Position numbers and translations under genes: made by a program. Shown here piece after piece: positions 10,394 through 21,017 of a DNA stretch of 64,000 nt. This stretch comes from Orientallactaga sibirica (lineage: Eukaryota; Chordata; Mammalia; Rodentia; Dipodidae). The stretch covers positions 44,085,001 to 44,149,000 of the forward strand of contig JAEOAD010000013.1 in assembly GCA_036365145.1 (NCBI GenBank), given 5' to 3'. Numbering within the stretch: the stretch's first letter is position 1; every line of letters begins with the position of its first letter. Under the pieces are notes generated by a model that was given only the letters and a program-made list of their open reading frames with translations, did no database searches and was not told the origin of the DNA.

Positions 10394-10544
10394 TAGTTTT
10401 TGGTTTTTCAAGGTAGGGTCTCACTCTAGCCCAGGCAGACCTGGAATTCACTATGAAGTACTAGAGTGGCCTAGAACTTACAGTGATGCTCCTGCCTCTG
10501 TCTCCAAGTACTGGGATTAAAGGCCTATGCCACCACTCCTGGCT
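10394..10544 (-). mobile_element. B1-type SINE
   Basis: tttttcaaggtagggtctca to ccactcctggc. Confidence 0.92.
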
Positions 10545-10571
10545 TTTGGGTTTTTTGTTTTGTTTTGTTTG

Positions 10572-10701
10572 TTTTTGATGCAGGGTCTCCCTCTAACCCA
10601 GATTGACCCTGGAACTCTGTAGTTCCAGGCTGGCCTTGAACTCACAGTGATCCTCTTAGCATCTCAAGTGCTGGGACTTAATGCACCACCATATCTGGCT
10701 A
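10572..10701 (-). mobile_element. B1-type SINE, diverged
   Basis: gatgcagggtctccctctaa to accatatctggc. Confidence 0.85.
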
Positions 10702-10798
10702 AAATTGGAAACTTTTTATGTGCTTTAAGCATTAGAGTTCTCTTTTCTAGAAGCAGTTTAGAAGTAAAAAAGTTTGGGAGTATTGAATTATGTTGTAC

Positions 10799-10872
10799 AT
10801 TTGGGGAATAGAATCTGGGTCCTTAGTCTTCACAGGCAAGCACCTTAATCACTAAGCTATCTTTGCAGCTCC
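10799..10872 (-). mobile_element. B2-type SINE fragment
   Basis: Only the tRNA-like half remains; ends ctatctttgcagctcc. Confidence 0.8.
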
Positions 10873-11021
10873 TATAAATTTGACCAAATTTTATTAGAAA
10901 TTGTAACATCAAGGTAGCCTCCTTTGAACAATATTTATGAAATATTTGCTTATTATGACTATTTTAATCGAAAAGATACTTAACTCTTACAAATTAAATA
11001 CAAAGATAGTTATAAAACATT

Positions 11022-11046
11022 TGGCCGGGGTTGGTGGCGCACGCCT
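11022..11046 (+). mobile_element. B1-type SINE, left piece
   Basis: ggccggggttggtggcgcac; split by the B2 at 11047. Confidence 0.85.
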
Positions 11047-11056
11047 TTTTAAAATT

Positions 11057-11095
<39 letters not shown>

Positions 11096-11281
11096 TCAGA
11101 GAGAGAGAAAAAAAAGAGAGAGAGAATGGGTGCGCCAGGGCCTCTAGCCACTGCAGATGAACTCTAGATGCATGTACCACCATGTGCATCTGGCTTACAT
11201 GGGTCCTGAAGAATTGAGCCTTGAACCAGGGTCCTTAGGCTTCACAGGCAAGCGCTTAATCACGAAGCCATCTCTCCAGCC
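11047..11281 (-). mobile_element. B2-type SINE nested in B1
   Basis: Target duplication tggcgcacgccttt / tggcgcatgccttt on its two sides. Confidence 0.93.
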
Positions 11282-11365
11282 TGGCGCATGCCTTTTAATC
11301 CCAGCACTTGGGAGGCGCCTGAGCTAGAGTGAGACCCTACCTCAAAAGACAAAAAAAAAAAAAAA
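11282..11365 (+). mobile_element. B1-type SINE, right piece
   Basis: Continues the split B1; also lacks its central region (gggaggcgcctgagctag). Confidence 0.85.
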
Positions 11366-11458
11366 GATTGCCATTCAAATGTCTGCTTTGTTTAGTTTGA
11401 GATTATTTTATCATCAAAACATACAGCCAAAAAAAAAAAATGTATGTTCTAAAAATCA

Positions 11459-11620
11459 AGCCGGTCATGGTGGTGCATGCCTTTAATCCCAGCATTTGGG
11501 AGGCAGAGGTAGAAGGATTGCAGTGACTTTGAGGCCACCCTGAGACTACCGAGTAAATTGCAGATCATCCTGGGCTAGAGCGAGACCCTACCTTGAAAAA
11601 CCAAAGGAAAAAAAAAAAAT
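11459..11620 (+). mobile_element. B1-type SINE
   Basis: agccggtcatggtggtgcat to ttgaaaaaccaaagg. Confidence 0.93.
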
Positions 11621-11630
11621 CAGACATTAT

Positions 11631-11720
11631 ACCAGGTTTGGTGGTGCACACTTTTCATCCAAGCACTTGGAAGGCAGAAGTTGGGGGATCATCATGATTT
11701 AAAAAAAAAAAAAAAAAAAA
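11631..11720 (+). mobile_element. B1-type SINE, left half
   Basis: Ends abruptly in poly-A after ggatcatcatgattt. Confidence 0.85.
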
Positions 11721-11872
11721 AGGCAGGTATGGGGACTCACACCTTTTATCCCAGAATGTGGGAGGCAGAAATAGGATTAATGTGAATTCAAGGCCAGCCT
11801 GGGATTACAGAGTGAGTTTCAGGTCAGCCTGGACTAGAGCGAGACCCTACCTCTACAAAACCCAAAACAAAA
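11721..11872 (+). mobile_element. B1-type SINE
   Basis: aggcaggtatggggactcac; sits in the poly-A of the preceding element. Confidence 0.88.
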
Positions 11873-11881
11873 CAAAAAAGT

Positions 11882-12112
11882 CTGGCACTGAGGAAATGGC
11901 TTAGCAGTTAAGACATTTGCCTGTGAAGTCTAAGGATCCTGCTTCAATTCCCCAGGCCCAGCATAAGCCAGATGCACAAGGAGACACATGTGTCTCGTTT
12001 GCAGTGGCTGGAGGCCCTGTTGCACCCATTTTCATTTTCTCTCTGCCTGTTCCTCTCTCTCAAAAATTAAATAAATAAGTAAATAAATAAATAAATAAAT
12101 AAATAAATTTTA
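11882..12112 (+). mobile_element. B2-type SINE
   Basis: tggcactgaggaaatggctt with AAAT tail. Confidence 0.9.
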
Positions 12113-12432
12113 AAAGCCTGACATCTTGATTGCTTTCTCATTTATAAACTCTGTTTAGCACCATGTTTCCTGTAGAGACTAGGTGTTGCATGGTTTTCTA
12201 TATTGCTTTAAGCTGTCCTCTCCATAGGAATAGACATTTCTGTTGCTTTTTTGGTCCCTGGCTCTTTATTTGGAAAACAGATTAAAATGAAATGGGAAAG
12301 TAGTTTTAGAAAATGAATATTGTTAGGTGAATGAATAGCCAAAATATTAAGATACTGAGATTGAAAATGAAATAGTGTTATATTTTTAATGCCATGAAAT
12401 GGAATGATACTTTTGAAACAAAACTGGAACCC
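12113..12432. other. Unique intronic DNA
   Basis: Nothing recognised. Confidence 0.6.
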
Positions 12433-12582
12433 AACTGGGCGTGATGGCACACCTTTAACCCTGCACTCAGGAGCCCAGAGGTAGGAGGATCACCATGAGA
12501 TCAAGGCCAGCCTGAAACTACATAGTGAATTCCAGGTCAGCCTAGGTTAGGGAAAGACCCTACCTCAAAAAAAAAAAAAAGG
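12433..12582 (+). mobile_element. B1-type SINE
   Basis: aactgggcgtgatggcacac to poly-A. Confidence 0.92.
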
Positions 12583-13165
12583 AGCCCACCCTGGTTTCTA
12601 CCTGCTTTTGATTATTGCTTCATTGCTCACCTGTGTGTCCTTTAACACAAGAAGGAAGAGATTCCCAAACGTTAGGGTTCTGGTATGTCTCAGTACTGAT
12701 TTCTGTAGGTGCATAGTACAAAGACTAGTCATAAACACACAGTGAGTGACTCAGGGCTCTTACAGGAAGACCAGCAGGCCCTTCTTAGGAAAAAAAAGTC
12801 TGCTTTTGTTTGATGAAGGCATGATAACTCTTCTCCCTGTCTTTCCCTGTGGAATGACTCATCTATTTAACTCTCATGACCATCACCACATCAAAAGAAG
12901 AAACCAAGGTCTCCAGGACACAGTCCTGGGTGCTTGCCAAGCACAAGGGGTATGCACAGACTGGGTAACTTCCTGCCCTAAGTCACAATGTATTAATGTG
13001 TGCTGAAAGGAAAGTTCAAAGGATTCAGTTAGTTTAAATCTATTTTGTTGTGTGTAAATTTTAAATAACTAATACTAACCTGTTTTTAAATAGCTCTCAA
13101 AATAAATGTGTAGTATATTTTTCCTAAACACTTAGGACAGCCTCATGATCACAAAATACTTAAGA
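12583..13165. other. Unique intronic DNA
   Basis: No repeat seen. Two TGACTCA (AP-1-type) heptamers at 12747 and 12855; chance is possible. Confidence 0.5.
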
Positions 13166-13254
13166 AAGGCTGGGGATGTGGCTCAATGGTAGAGACTTAG
13201 CTATGATGCTCAAGGGCCTGGGTACAATCACCAAACTTCCTCTCCAAAAAAGAA
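13166..13254 (+). mobile_element. ID-type SINE
   Basis: ggctggggatgtggctcaat to A-rich tail. Confidence 0.85.
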
Positions 13255-13398
13255 CAAAAGAAGTTGCTTGGGTTTGATGATAAATGTTTGAGATGATAGG
13301 TCTTGGTCATGAAGATTCAATGTATAAGTACCCTAAAACATTATCCTGTAGCCCATAAAGATATAAAGTTATCTGATTTAAAAATAAGCTGAAGTTGG

Positions 13399-13620
13399 AG
13401 GCTGGAGAAATGGCTCAATTGTTAAGGCACTTGCCTGCAAAGCCTAAGGACCTGGGTTCGATTCCCCAGTACTCATTTAAAGCCAGACCCACAAAGTGGC
13501 TCATGTATCTAGAGTATCTTTGTAGTGGTTGGAAGCCCTGGTGCATCAATTCTCTCTGCTGTCTCTCTTCTCTCTATCTCTCTCTCTGCTTGCAAATAAA
13601 TGAATTAATTAATTAAAAAA
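13399..13620 (+). mobile_element. B2-type SINE
   Basis: ggctggagaaatggctcaat; first of two in a serial insertion. Confidence 0.93.
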
Positions 13621-13643
13621 TATATTTTTTTAAAAAATAGGCT

Positions 13644-13853
13644 GAGGGCTGGAGAAATGGCTTAGCAGTTTAGACGTTTGTCTGCAAAGCCAAAGGATCC
13701 CGGTTCCATTCTCTAGGACCCACGTAAGCCAGATGCACAAGGGGGCGCATGCATCTGAAATTCATTTGCAGCAGCTGGAGGCCCTGACGCACACATGCAT
13801 ACTCTCTTTTTCTCCCTGTCTCTCTCTCAAATAAATAAATAAAATATTAAAAA
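13644..13853 (+). mobile_element. B2-type SINE
   Basis: gggctggagaaatggcttag; flanked by variants of aaaataggctga. Confidence 0.94.
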
Positions 13854-13865
13854 TAGACTGAAATT

Positions 13866-13978
13866 GGATTTGGTAGAGCACACCTTTAATCCCAGCACTC
13901 AGAAGGCAAAGATAGGAAGACAAATGTGCCTTCCAGGTCAGCCTGGGCTAGAATGAAACCCTACCTTAAAAAAAAAAA
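13866..13978 (+). mobile_element. B1-type SINE, internally deleted
   Basis: Missing about 30 bp between ggaagacaaa and ttccaggtcagc. Confidence 0.88.
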
Positions 13979-14130
13979 GTCTGGAAAAAATGGCTTAGCG
14001 GCTAAGGCATTTGCCTTTAAAACCAAAGGATCCCAGTGTGATTCTCCAGGACCCCTGTAAGCCAGATGCTTGGGGTGGTGGGGGCACACCCATTCTCTCT
14101 TTCAGATAAAAAATATATATTTTTTAAAAA
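13979..14130 (+). mobile_element. B2-type SINE, shortened body
   Basis: tctggaaaaaatggcttagc; body deleted before cacccattctctc. Confidence 0.88.
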
Positions 14131-14155
14131 AATTTTTTAATTAAAAAAAAATAGG

Positions 14156-14304
14156 GTCAGGCATGGTGGCACACACCTTTAATCCCAGCACTCGGGAGGC
14201 AGAGGTAGGAGGATCACTGTGAGTTCGAGGCCACCCTGAGACTACACAGTGAATTCCACATCATCCTGAACTATAGTGAAACCCTACCTCAAAAAAAAAA
14301 AAAA
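14156..14304 (+). mobile_element. B1-type SINE
   Basis: tcaggcatggtggcacacac, poly-A joined directly to the next B2. Confidence 0.93.
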
Positions 14305-14492
14305 AGATGGTTTAGCAGTTAAGGTGCTTGCCTGCAAAGCCAAAGGACCCATGTAAGTAAGCCAGATACACAAGGGGGCGCATGCTTCTGAGTTCGTTTG
14401 CAGTGGCTAGTGGCCCTGGCACGCCCATTCTGTCTCTCTCTCTACCTGCCTATCTCTGTTTCTCTCTCTCAAATAAAATAAGTAAATATATG
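14305..14492 (+). mobile_element. B2-type SINE, head-truncated
   Basis: Starts at gatggtttagcagttaagg, lacking the gggctggaga start. Confidence 0.9.
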
Positions 14493-14730
14493 GTTGAAAA
14501 ATGTTAGGCTGCTTAGGTTTGGAGAGGAAAGCTGCATCATCCTTTACACATAGGATTCATCCAGGGCAATCAAAGCTGTCTCTTCTGCTTCTTTCTAATG
14601 GAGTGTGAACTGATGCTGTGGAGCTTGTACTGCTTTTGTCTGGGCTAGCAATTTCCTGTTTATACTCTTACAATATAGTCTTACATTTTGGTTTTGTATC
14701 ATCTTAGACATTTTGTTAAATGAAGAAAAT

Positions 14731-14886
14731 GAGCCAGGCATAGTAGCACACGCCTTTAATCCCAGCACTCGGGAGGCAGAGGCAGGAGGATCGCTGTGAG
14801 TTCGAGGCCAGCCTGAAAATACAGAGTGAATTCCAGGTCAGCCTGGACTAGAGAGTGAGACTACCTCGAAAAAACAAAAGAAAAAG
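14731..14886 (+). mobile_element. B1-type SINE
   Basis: gagccaggcatagtagcaca to A-rich tail. Confidence 0.93.
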
Positions 14887-14957
14887 AAAAAAGAAAATGA
14901 GACAGAATTCTGATCACATCTTGAAAGAATTTTGATTACATCTTGAGAGTTAATAAA

Positions 14958-15094
14958 CTAGCCAGGCGTGGTGGCACACGCCTTTAATCCCAGCGCTCAA
15001 GAAGCAGAGGTAAGAGGATCGCAGTGAGTTTGAGGCTGCCCTGAGAATACAGAATAAATTCCAGGTCAGCCTGGGCTAGAGTGAGACCCTACCT
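14958..15094 (+). mobile_element. B1-type SINE
   Basis: agccaggcgtggtggcacac; tail became the microsatellite at 15095. Confidence 0.94.
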
Positions 15095-15105
15095 CGATGA
15101 TGATG

Positions 15106-15151
<46 letters not shown>
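15095..15151. repeat. (GAT)n(AAT)n microsatellite
   Basis: Grown out of the tail of the B1 at 14960: gatgatgat, then about 15 AAT units. Confidence 0.96.
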
Positions 15152-15152
<1 letters not shown>

Positions 15153-15293
15153 CTATTTAGAGGCCCCAAACCCATGTTTCCTAACACAGAGGTTGCTGTG
15201 TTTAACATACTGCACTGCATTTTATAGAGGAGAGAGAGGAGTGAGATATAGCTGGGAGTCTATTCACCAAACAAATATAAAGAGTAGGGAAAA

Positions 15294-15464
15294 AGCCGGG
15301 CGTGTTGGCGCACGCCTTTAATCCCAGCACTCGGGAGGCAGAGGTAGGCGGATCACAATGAGTTCAAGGCCACCCTGAGACTACATAGTGAATTCCAGGT
15401 CAGCCTGAGCTAGTGAGACCCTACCTCAAAAAAAAAAAAAAATCGAAAAAACAAACAAAAAAAG
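15294..15464 (+). mobile_element. B1-type SINE
   Basis: agccgggcgtgttggcgcac; near consensus. Confidence 0.94.
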
Positions 15465-16174
15465 AGTAGGGAAAGTTCAGTGCCCATTCACAATCAGTTG
15501 TCTTAATGTTGAGACCATAACCTAGATTTTGATGAAATAAGCAATGGTTCCAAAAATTTAAGGAGTAGAATTCTTATGAATTCAAAAGGGGTTTGAAGTC
15601 CCCTAAAAGTCAAACTTATAAAGATTTGGCAAGGAGTACAGACAGCTATTTATCCTCTCCTTTCGAGTTATTTATCACCCAGTTATTCCTAATGAGTCAC
15701 ATTCAGACTAGCCACTGACTCCTTTTGTTCTCAGTGAAGAAGTGAGGCGAACAAATGTTTTCCCCGTGAATCAGTGCAGGACTCTTGATTTTATTACCTT
15801 TGTACTGAACTTTCCAGACAAAACTAATTGGAAATTTTGCCTTTGGGATCTCAGTTGACTTCTGTAGGTAGATGATGGATTATAACTATGAATTGACATT
15901 GCAGATGTTGTGCAAGCAACTCCAATCTTTAGGACTGTTTTTATCAGTTCTGAGGGGACCACCTTAAGTGGAAAGTGTGTGTCTTTTCTGTCTGCTTGTC
16001 TTCTCATAAATGCACACACACGTTCTTATCCTTATAGACTTGACTAAATTAGCTCATAATTAACTAATGTGACCATTTTGATTTTCAGTTTTTAAAAGAT
16101 TGCCCTAAAATAAGCCCAAGGGTATCTGATCATATTACTAATATAATATTCTATACCTATTAAAGTATGAATGT
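15465..16174. other. Unique intronic DNA
   Basis: About 700 bp without recognised repeats. One TGAGTCA at 15693. Confidence 0.6.
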
Positions 16175-16337
16175 AAGCCACGGGTGGTGGCTCACACCAA
16201 TAATCTCAGAATTTTGGAAGGTGAGATAGGAGGATCACTGTGAGTCTGAGGACAGCCTGGACTACAGAGTGAGTTCTGGGTCAGCCTAGGCCTAAAGCAA
16301 GACCTTGACTCAAAAAAACAAAACAAAACAAAAAGGC
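16175..16337 (+). mobile_element. Old B1-type SINE
   Basis: agccacgggtggtggctcac to caaaaaaacaaaac. Confidence 0.82.
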
Positions 16338-16341
16338 TAGA

Positions 16342-16494
16342 GCCAGGCATGGTAGTGCACTACTTTAATCCCAGTACTCGGAAGGCAGAGGTAGAAGGAT
16401 CGCTGTGAGTTCAAAGCCACCCTGAGACTACATAGTGAATTCCACGTCAGCCTGAACTAGAGTGAGAGTGAGACCCTACCTTGAAAAAAAAAGA
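16342..16494 (+). mobile_element. B1-type SINE
   Basis: agagccaggcatggtagtgc; has an extra gagtga. Confidence 0.93.
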
Positions 16495-16497
16495 GGG

Positions 16498-16715
16498 GGG
16501 CTAGAGAGTTGTCTTGGCAGTTAAGGCATTTGCCTACAAAGCCTAAAGACCCAGGTTAAATTCCCCAGTACCCATGTAAGCCAGATGTACAAAGTGGCAC
16601 ATGTGTCTGGAGTTCATTTGCGGTGGCTAGAGACCCTGATGCACCCACACTCTTTCTCTCTGTCTGCCTCTTTCTCTTTCATCTCTCAACTAAATAAATA
16701 AAATATTCAAAAATA
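16498..16715 (+). mobile_element. B2-type SINE
   Basis: ggggctagagagttgtcttg to aaataaataaaata. Confidence 0.93.
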
Positions 16716-16724
16716 ATAATGATA

Positions 16725-16942
16725 GGGCTGGAGAGATTGCTTAGTGGTTAAGGCATTTGCCTGCAAAGCCAAAAGACCTTGGTTCGATTACCCAGGATCC
16801 ACGTACGCCAGATGGATAAGGTGGCGCATGCGTCTGGAGTTCGTTTTCAGTGGCTGGAGGCCCTAGTGTGCCCATTTTCTCTCTCTCTCTCCTCTCCTTC
16901 TCTCTCCCTCGTTCTCTCTCAAATAAATAAATAAAAATAAAA
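16725..16942 (+). mobile_element. B2-type SINE
   Basis: gggctggagagattgcttag to AAAT-rich tail. Confidence 0.95.
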
Positions 16943-16947
16943 AAGCA

Positions 16948-17038
16948 AGTTAGGGCTTACCGGTTAAGGCACTTGCCTGCAAAGCTAAAGAACCCAGGTT
17001 TAATAATAATAATAATAATAACAACAATAATAATAATG
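16948..17038 (+). mobile_element. B2-type SINE head ending in (AAT)n
   Basis: Stops after cccaggttt and runs straight into AAT units. Confidence 0.82.
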
Positions 17039-17171
17039 TATTACTATTGTCATCCCTCCTTAGGAAGACCCTTATTTGTATCTGTGACACCAGGACAGTG
17101 TTCTCCCAGCTTGTGTTTATAATCCATTATTATCAGAGCACCACCTGAAACTCCTTATTACCAAAATATGA

Positions 17172-17255
17172 TGTTTTTCTTTTTTTAATTGACAACTTCT
17201 TTAATTGTAGACAATATCCTGTGGTACTTCCCTCCCTCCCCCAATGTTTTTCTTT
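17172..17255 (-). mobile_element. LINE-1 3' terminal fragment
   Basis: attgacaacttctttaattg then acaatatcctgtggtacttc and ccctccctccccc match the L1 3' terminus seen at 62219; only ~80 bp survive. Confidence 0.75.
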
Positions 17256-17299
17256 GATATAATTTCAGAAATGATTATCTTACCTCTTAATAGAAAATG

Positions 17300-17491
17300 G
17301 TTTTTTGTTTTTATTTATTTGAGAGAGAGAGAGAGAATGGGTACAATAGGGCCTCTTGCTGCTGCAAACAGACTCCCAAAAGTACGTACCCCTTTGTGCA
17401 TCTGATTTTAGGTACGTACTGGGGAATTGAACCATGGCTGGCAGGCCTTGCAAGCAAGCACCTTTAACTTCTGAGCCATCTCTCACAGCCC
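17300..17491 (-). mobile_element. B2-type SINE
   Basis: (GA)n, atgggtacaatagggcctc, head ccatctctcacagccc. Confidence 0.9.
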
Positions 17492-17504
17492 AAAAACGTT
17501 GGTT

Positions 17505-17673
17505 GTTTTTTTTTTTTTTTTTTTTTTAAGTAGGGTCTCGCTATAGCCCAGGCTGACCTGGAATTCATGCGCCACCTTGTACATCCAGCTTTACATGGGA
17601 ACTGGAGACTCGAACCTGGGTCCTTTGCTTTTGTTGGCAAATGGCTTAACTGCTAAGCCATCTCTCCAACCCT
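17505..17673 (-). mobile_element. Chimeric B1/B2 SINE
   Basis: T tail and B1 sequence to cctggaattc (17564), then at once B2 sequence atgcgccaccttgtacatcc to ccatctctccaaccc. Confidence 0.85.
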
Positions 17674-17695
17674 CAATAAAAACAAATTATATATA

Positions 17696-17842
17696 TATTT
17701 GGTTTTTCACGGTAGGGTCTCACTCTAGCCCAGGTTGACCTGGAATTCACTATGTAGTGTCAGGTTGGCCTCAGACTCACAGTGATCCTCTTACCTCTGC
17801 CTCCCGAGTGCTGATTAAAGGTGTGCGTCACCACACCCAGCT
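17696..17842 (-). mobile_element. B1-type SINE
   Basis: ttttcacggtagggtctcac to caccacacccagc. Confidence 0.94.
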
Positions 17843-17917
17843 TAATAATTTTTTTTTAATTTCTAAAAATTATTAACTGAGAACTAACAGTATATCACTA
17901 CTGTGAAAGCTAAGGTA

Positions 17918-18078
17918 CAAGCTGAGTGTGGTGGCGCACACCTTTAATCAGCACTCAGGAGGCAGAGGTAGGAGGATCACTGTGAGTTTGAGACCAGTCT
18001 GAGTCTACATAGGGAGTTCCAGGTTTGCCTGAACTAGAGTGAGACTCTACCTTGAAAAAACAAAAACAACACCACCAA
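17918..18078 (+). mobile_element. B1-type SINE
   Basis: aagctgagtgtggtggcgca; tail drifted to AAC units. Confidence 0.92.
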
Positions 18079-18174
18079 CAATAAAAAAAAACCTAAGGTA
18101 AAAATGAATTCCACAGAATTGTCTGAATTGAAAGTTTTTCTTTCTTACATTACTCATGAAAGACTATAAATTGG

Positions 18175-18411
18175 GGCAGGAGAGTTGGCTTAGCCATTAA
18201 GACAACTGCCTGTGAAGCCTAAGAATGCCCATTGGAATCTCCAGGTCCCACGTTTAGCCAGACGCAAACGTGATGCAAGCACGCAATGTCACACATGTGC
18301 ACAAGGGGGCACACACATCTGGAGTTTGTTCACAGCGTCTTAGAAGCCCTGGCATGCCCATTCTCTCTGTCTCTCTCTCCCTGTCTCTCCTCCCCCACCC
18401 CAAAAAAAAAA
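18175..18411 (+). mobile_element. B2-type SINE, long form
   Basis: Carries the extra segment after cagacgcaaacgtgatgcaa. Target duplication agactataaattgg at 18161-18174 and 18412-18425. Confidence 0.93.
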
Positions 18412-18425
18412 AGACTATAAATTGG

Positions 18426-18570
18426 CTGGGTATGGTAGTGCATACCTTTAATCCCAGCACTTAGAAGGCTGAGGAAGGAGGATTCCTGTGAGTTTGAAAC
18501 CAGCCTGGGACAATAAAGCTAGTTTCAGGACAGCCTAGGGTAGAGTTAAGACTTTACCTCAAAAGAAAAA
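18426..18570 (+). mobile_element. B1-type SINE
   Basis: ggctgggtatggtagtgcat; abuts the target duplication of the previous SINE. Confidence 0.9.
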
Positions 18571-18631
18571 ATAAATTGTAGAATGTAACATTTTAATTTA
18601 TCTAAAGAGAACTCTAGAAAGCTAAAATACT

Positions 18632-18730
18632 GAGCCTAGAATGGTGACACATGCCTCCAGTCACAGCAGTTGAGAAGCTGAAGCAAGACGATCTTGAGTT
18701 TGAGGCCAGCCTGGTCTATACAGTCTCCAA
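18632..18730 (+). mobile_element. Old B1-related SINE fragment
   Basis: gagcctagaatggtgacaca to cctggtctatacag. Confidence 0.7.
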
Positions 18731-19172
18731 ACCATCAACAGAAAGTTAAAATACCTTTTCCACACATGAATCATCTATGTCTACTCTGTTAGAAATCTTA
18801 CTCTTTCATGGATGGATGGCTTGCTCTCACCCAGACTTAGTCTTGCCTGGCCAAGGACTATATCTATTATCTATTATCCTGGGCCAGCCAAAATTATTCC
18901 ATTATCAAACTTTGGAAAATATTGTGTAATAAATACAGCTCATGAGACTAGCCATATGGAATTTTGAAATAAAGCAAAACCACATGTCTCATATGTCATG
19001 AATAGCTGAATTCTCTCATTGACTTAGAAGGACTATCCTGAATTACAAAACAAACCTTCTTTGCCCCTTTTTCTTAAGAATATTCCTTATTGATCTTTGA
19101 TTTATCCCCTAAGATATGTTGAAACTCATTAAATAGCACAGTATATGAAATAATTCCTTATATTCTGTGGTT
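18731..19172. other. Unique intronic DNA
   Basis: No recognised element. Confidence 0.6.
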
Positions 19173-19176
19173 TAAA

Positions 19177-19339
19177 GTTTTTTTTTTTTTTTTTTTTTTT
19201 TTCAGGTTTTCAGGCTCTCACTCTAGTCCAGGCTGACCTGGAATCCACTCTGTAGTCTCAGGGTGACCTCGAACTCACAGTGATCCTTCTACTTCTGCCT
19301 CCCAAGTGCTGGGATTAAAGGCATTCGCCATGCCCAGTT
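19177..19339 (-). mobile_element. B1-type SINE with T tail
   Basis: T run at 19177-19202 then caggttttcaggctctcac. Confidence 0.92.
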
Positions 19340-19394
19340 AAATAAAATATTTTTTAAAAGAAAAGAGAAAAGGTTAACAGGTACAGCTACCATA

Positions 19395-19582
19395 AAATAT
19401 TTATTTGACAAAGGAAAGAGGTAGGAGGGAGGGAGGGAGAGAGAATGGGCATGTCAGCCGCTGCACATGAACTATACATGCACCACTTTGTGCATCTGGC
19501 TTACATGGGTCCTGGGAAATCGAACCTAGGTCCTTGGGCTTTTAAGGCAAGAGCCTTAACCTCCAAGCGATCTCCCCAGCCC
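19395..19582 (-). mobile_element. B2-type SINE
   Basis: gagagagaatgggcatgtca; head cgatctccccagccc. Confidence 0.9.
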
Positions 19583-19660
19583 ACAATAAAGTTATTTATG
19601 TAAAATGCTAAAAATAAAATACTGAAACACCCAGGAAAATATACTTCAAAAATAAGGTTG

Positions 19661-19835
19661 CTGGACATGTGGTTCATGCCTTTAATTCCATTCCAGCATT
19701 TGGGAGGTAGAGGTAGGAGGATCACCTTGAGTTCAAGGCCACCTTGAGACTACATAGTGAATTCCAGGTTAGCCTAGACTAGAATGAGACCCCACCTTGA
19801 AAATAAAAATAACAACAATTAAAAAAAAAAAAAAA
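19661..19835 (+). mobile_element. B1-type SINE
   Basis: Small duplication attccattcc in the A box. Confidence 0.9.
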
Positions 19836-19840
19836 GACAG

Positions 19841-19988
19841 GCCAGGCATGGTGGTGCATGCCTTTAATCCCAGCACTCGGGAGGCAGAGGCAGAAGGATT
19901 GCTGTGAGTTCAAGGCCACCCTGAGACTACATAGTAAATTTCAGATCAGCCTGAGCTAAATTGAGACCCTACCTCAAAAAAATATATA
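19841..19988 (+). mobile_element. B1-type SINE
   Basis: ggccaggcatggtggtgcat; near consensus. Confidence 0.94.
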
Positions 19989-20132
19989 ACAATAACAACA
20001 AAAGGAATAGTAGATTTAAATTTAACCATATTGATGATTTCATCAATCATTAGTTGGAAATGGACCAAACACATAAAAGTCAGAGATCATTATACTAGAC
20101 TAGTACATGCTGCCCTTAAGAACTAGAAACAC

Positions 20133-20278
20133 GAGCCAGGCGTGGGGGTGCACACACTTGGGAGGCAGAGGTAGGAGGATCTCCATGAGTTCGAGGCCAC
20201 TCTTGAGACGACATAGTTAATTTCAGGTCAGCCTGGACCAGAGTGAGACCCTACCTCGAAAAACAAACAAACAAACAA
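20133..20278 (+). mobile_element. B1-type SINE
   Basis: Head shortened (missing cctttaatccc). Target duplication aagaactagaaacac at 20118-20132 and 20279-20293. Confidence 0.95.
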
Positions 20279-20309
20279 AAGAACTAGAAACACTTAAAAG
20301 TGAAGGGTT

Positions 20310-20470
20310 GGGGGTCAGATGTGGTGGCGCAAACCTTTAATTCCTGGCACTAGGGAGGCAGAGGTAGGAGGATGGCCATGAATTTGAGGACATCCTGAAA
20401 ATACATAGTGAATTCGGGTCAGCCTGGGCTAGAGTGAGACCCTACCCTGAAAAATCAAAAAAAAAAAATT
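20310..20470 (+). mobile_element. B1-type SINE
   Basis: gggtcagatgtggtggcgca to A tail. Confidence 0.92.
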
Positions 20471-20566
20471 AAATTAAATAGATAAGTAAAATAATAAAAA
20501 GGGAAGGGTTGGAAGAAGATGAACAACCACTTAGAAATAATCATAAAAGCTGGACACAGGGCTGGT

Positions 20567-20690
20567 GAGAGAAAGAGAAAGAATGGGCAAGCCAGGGCCT
20601 CTTGCCACTGCAAACGCACTCCCAGTGTATATGCCACTTTTCACATCTGGCTTTACTAGGATAAAAACTGCTGAGTTATGTCTTCAATCC
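20567..20690 (-). mobile_element. B2-type SINE, degraded
   Basis: gaatgggcaagccagggcct; head badly eroded. Confidence 0.75.
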
Positions 20691-20832
20691 CTAATTTTTT
20701 TTAATGGGATGTCAAACTAAAAGAGAGACTAGTTGGAAAGAAGGGATTCTATGGAGGGGGCACTTGGGAGCGAGATTATGATTACGGTATATTGTCTATG
20801 TTTATGAAAGTTGTCAAAGAAATTTTTAAATG
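20691..20832 (+). mobile_element. LINE-1 3' end, short
   Basis: Contains aaaagagagactagttgg and ggtatattgtctatgtttat followed by gttgtcaaag, the same 3' terminus as the larger L1 tails but more diverged. Confidence 0.75.
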
Positions 20833-20833
20833 G

Positions 20834-20980
20834 GAGCCCAATATGGTGGTTCATGCCTTTAATCCCAACACTTGGGAGGTAGAAGGAGGATCACCATAAG
20901 TTCAAGGCCACCCTGAGACTACATAGTGAATTCCAGGTCAGCCTGAGCTAGTGTGAGACCCTACCTCAAAAAAAAAATTT
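20834..20980 (+). mobile_element. B1-type SINE
   Basis: gagcccaatatggtggttca to poly-A. Confidence 0.92.
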
Positions 20981-21017
20981 TTTTAATGGGATATTATCAA
21001 TTAAATAATTATGATAA

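Noticed and set aside
12746..13006. Possible coding exon in unique DNA
   Set aside because: The frame has no recognisable protein and no matching splice sites; probably chance.
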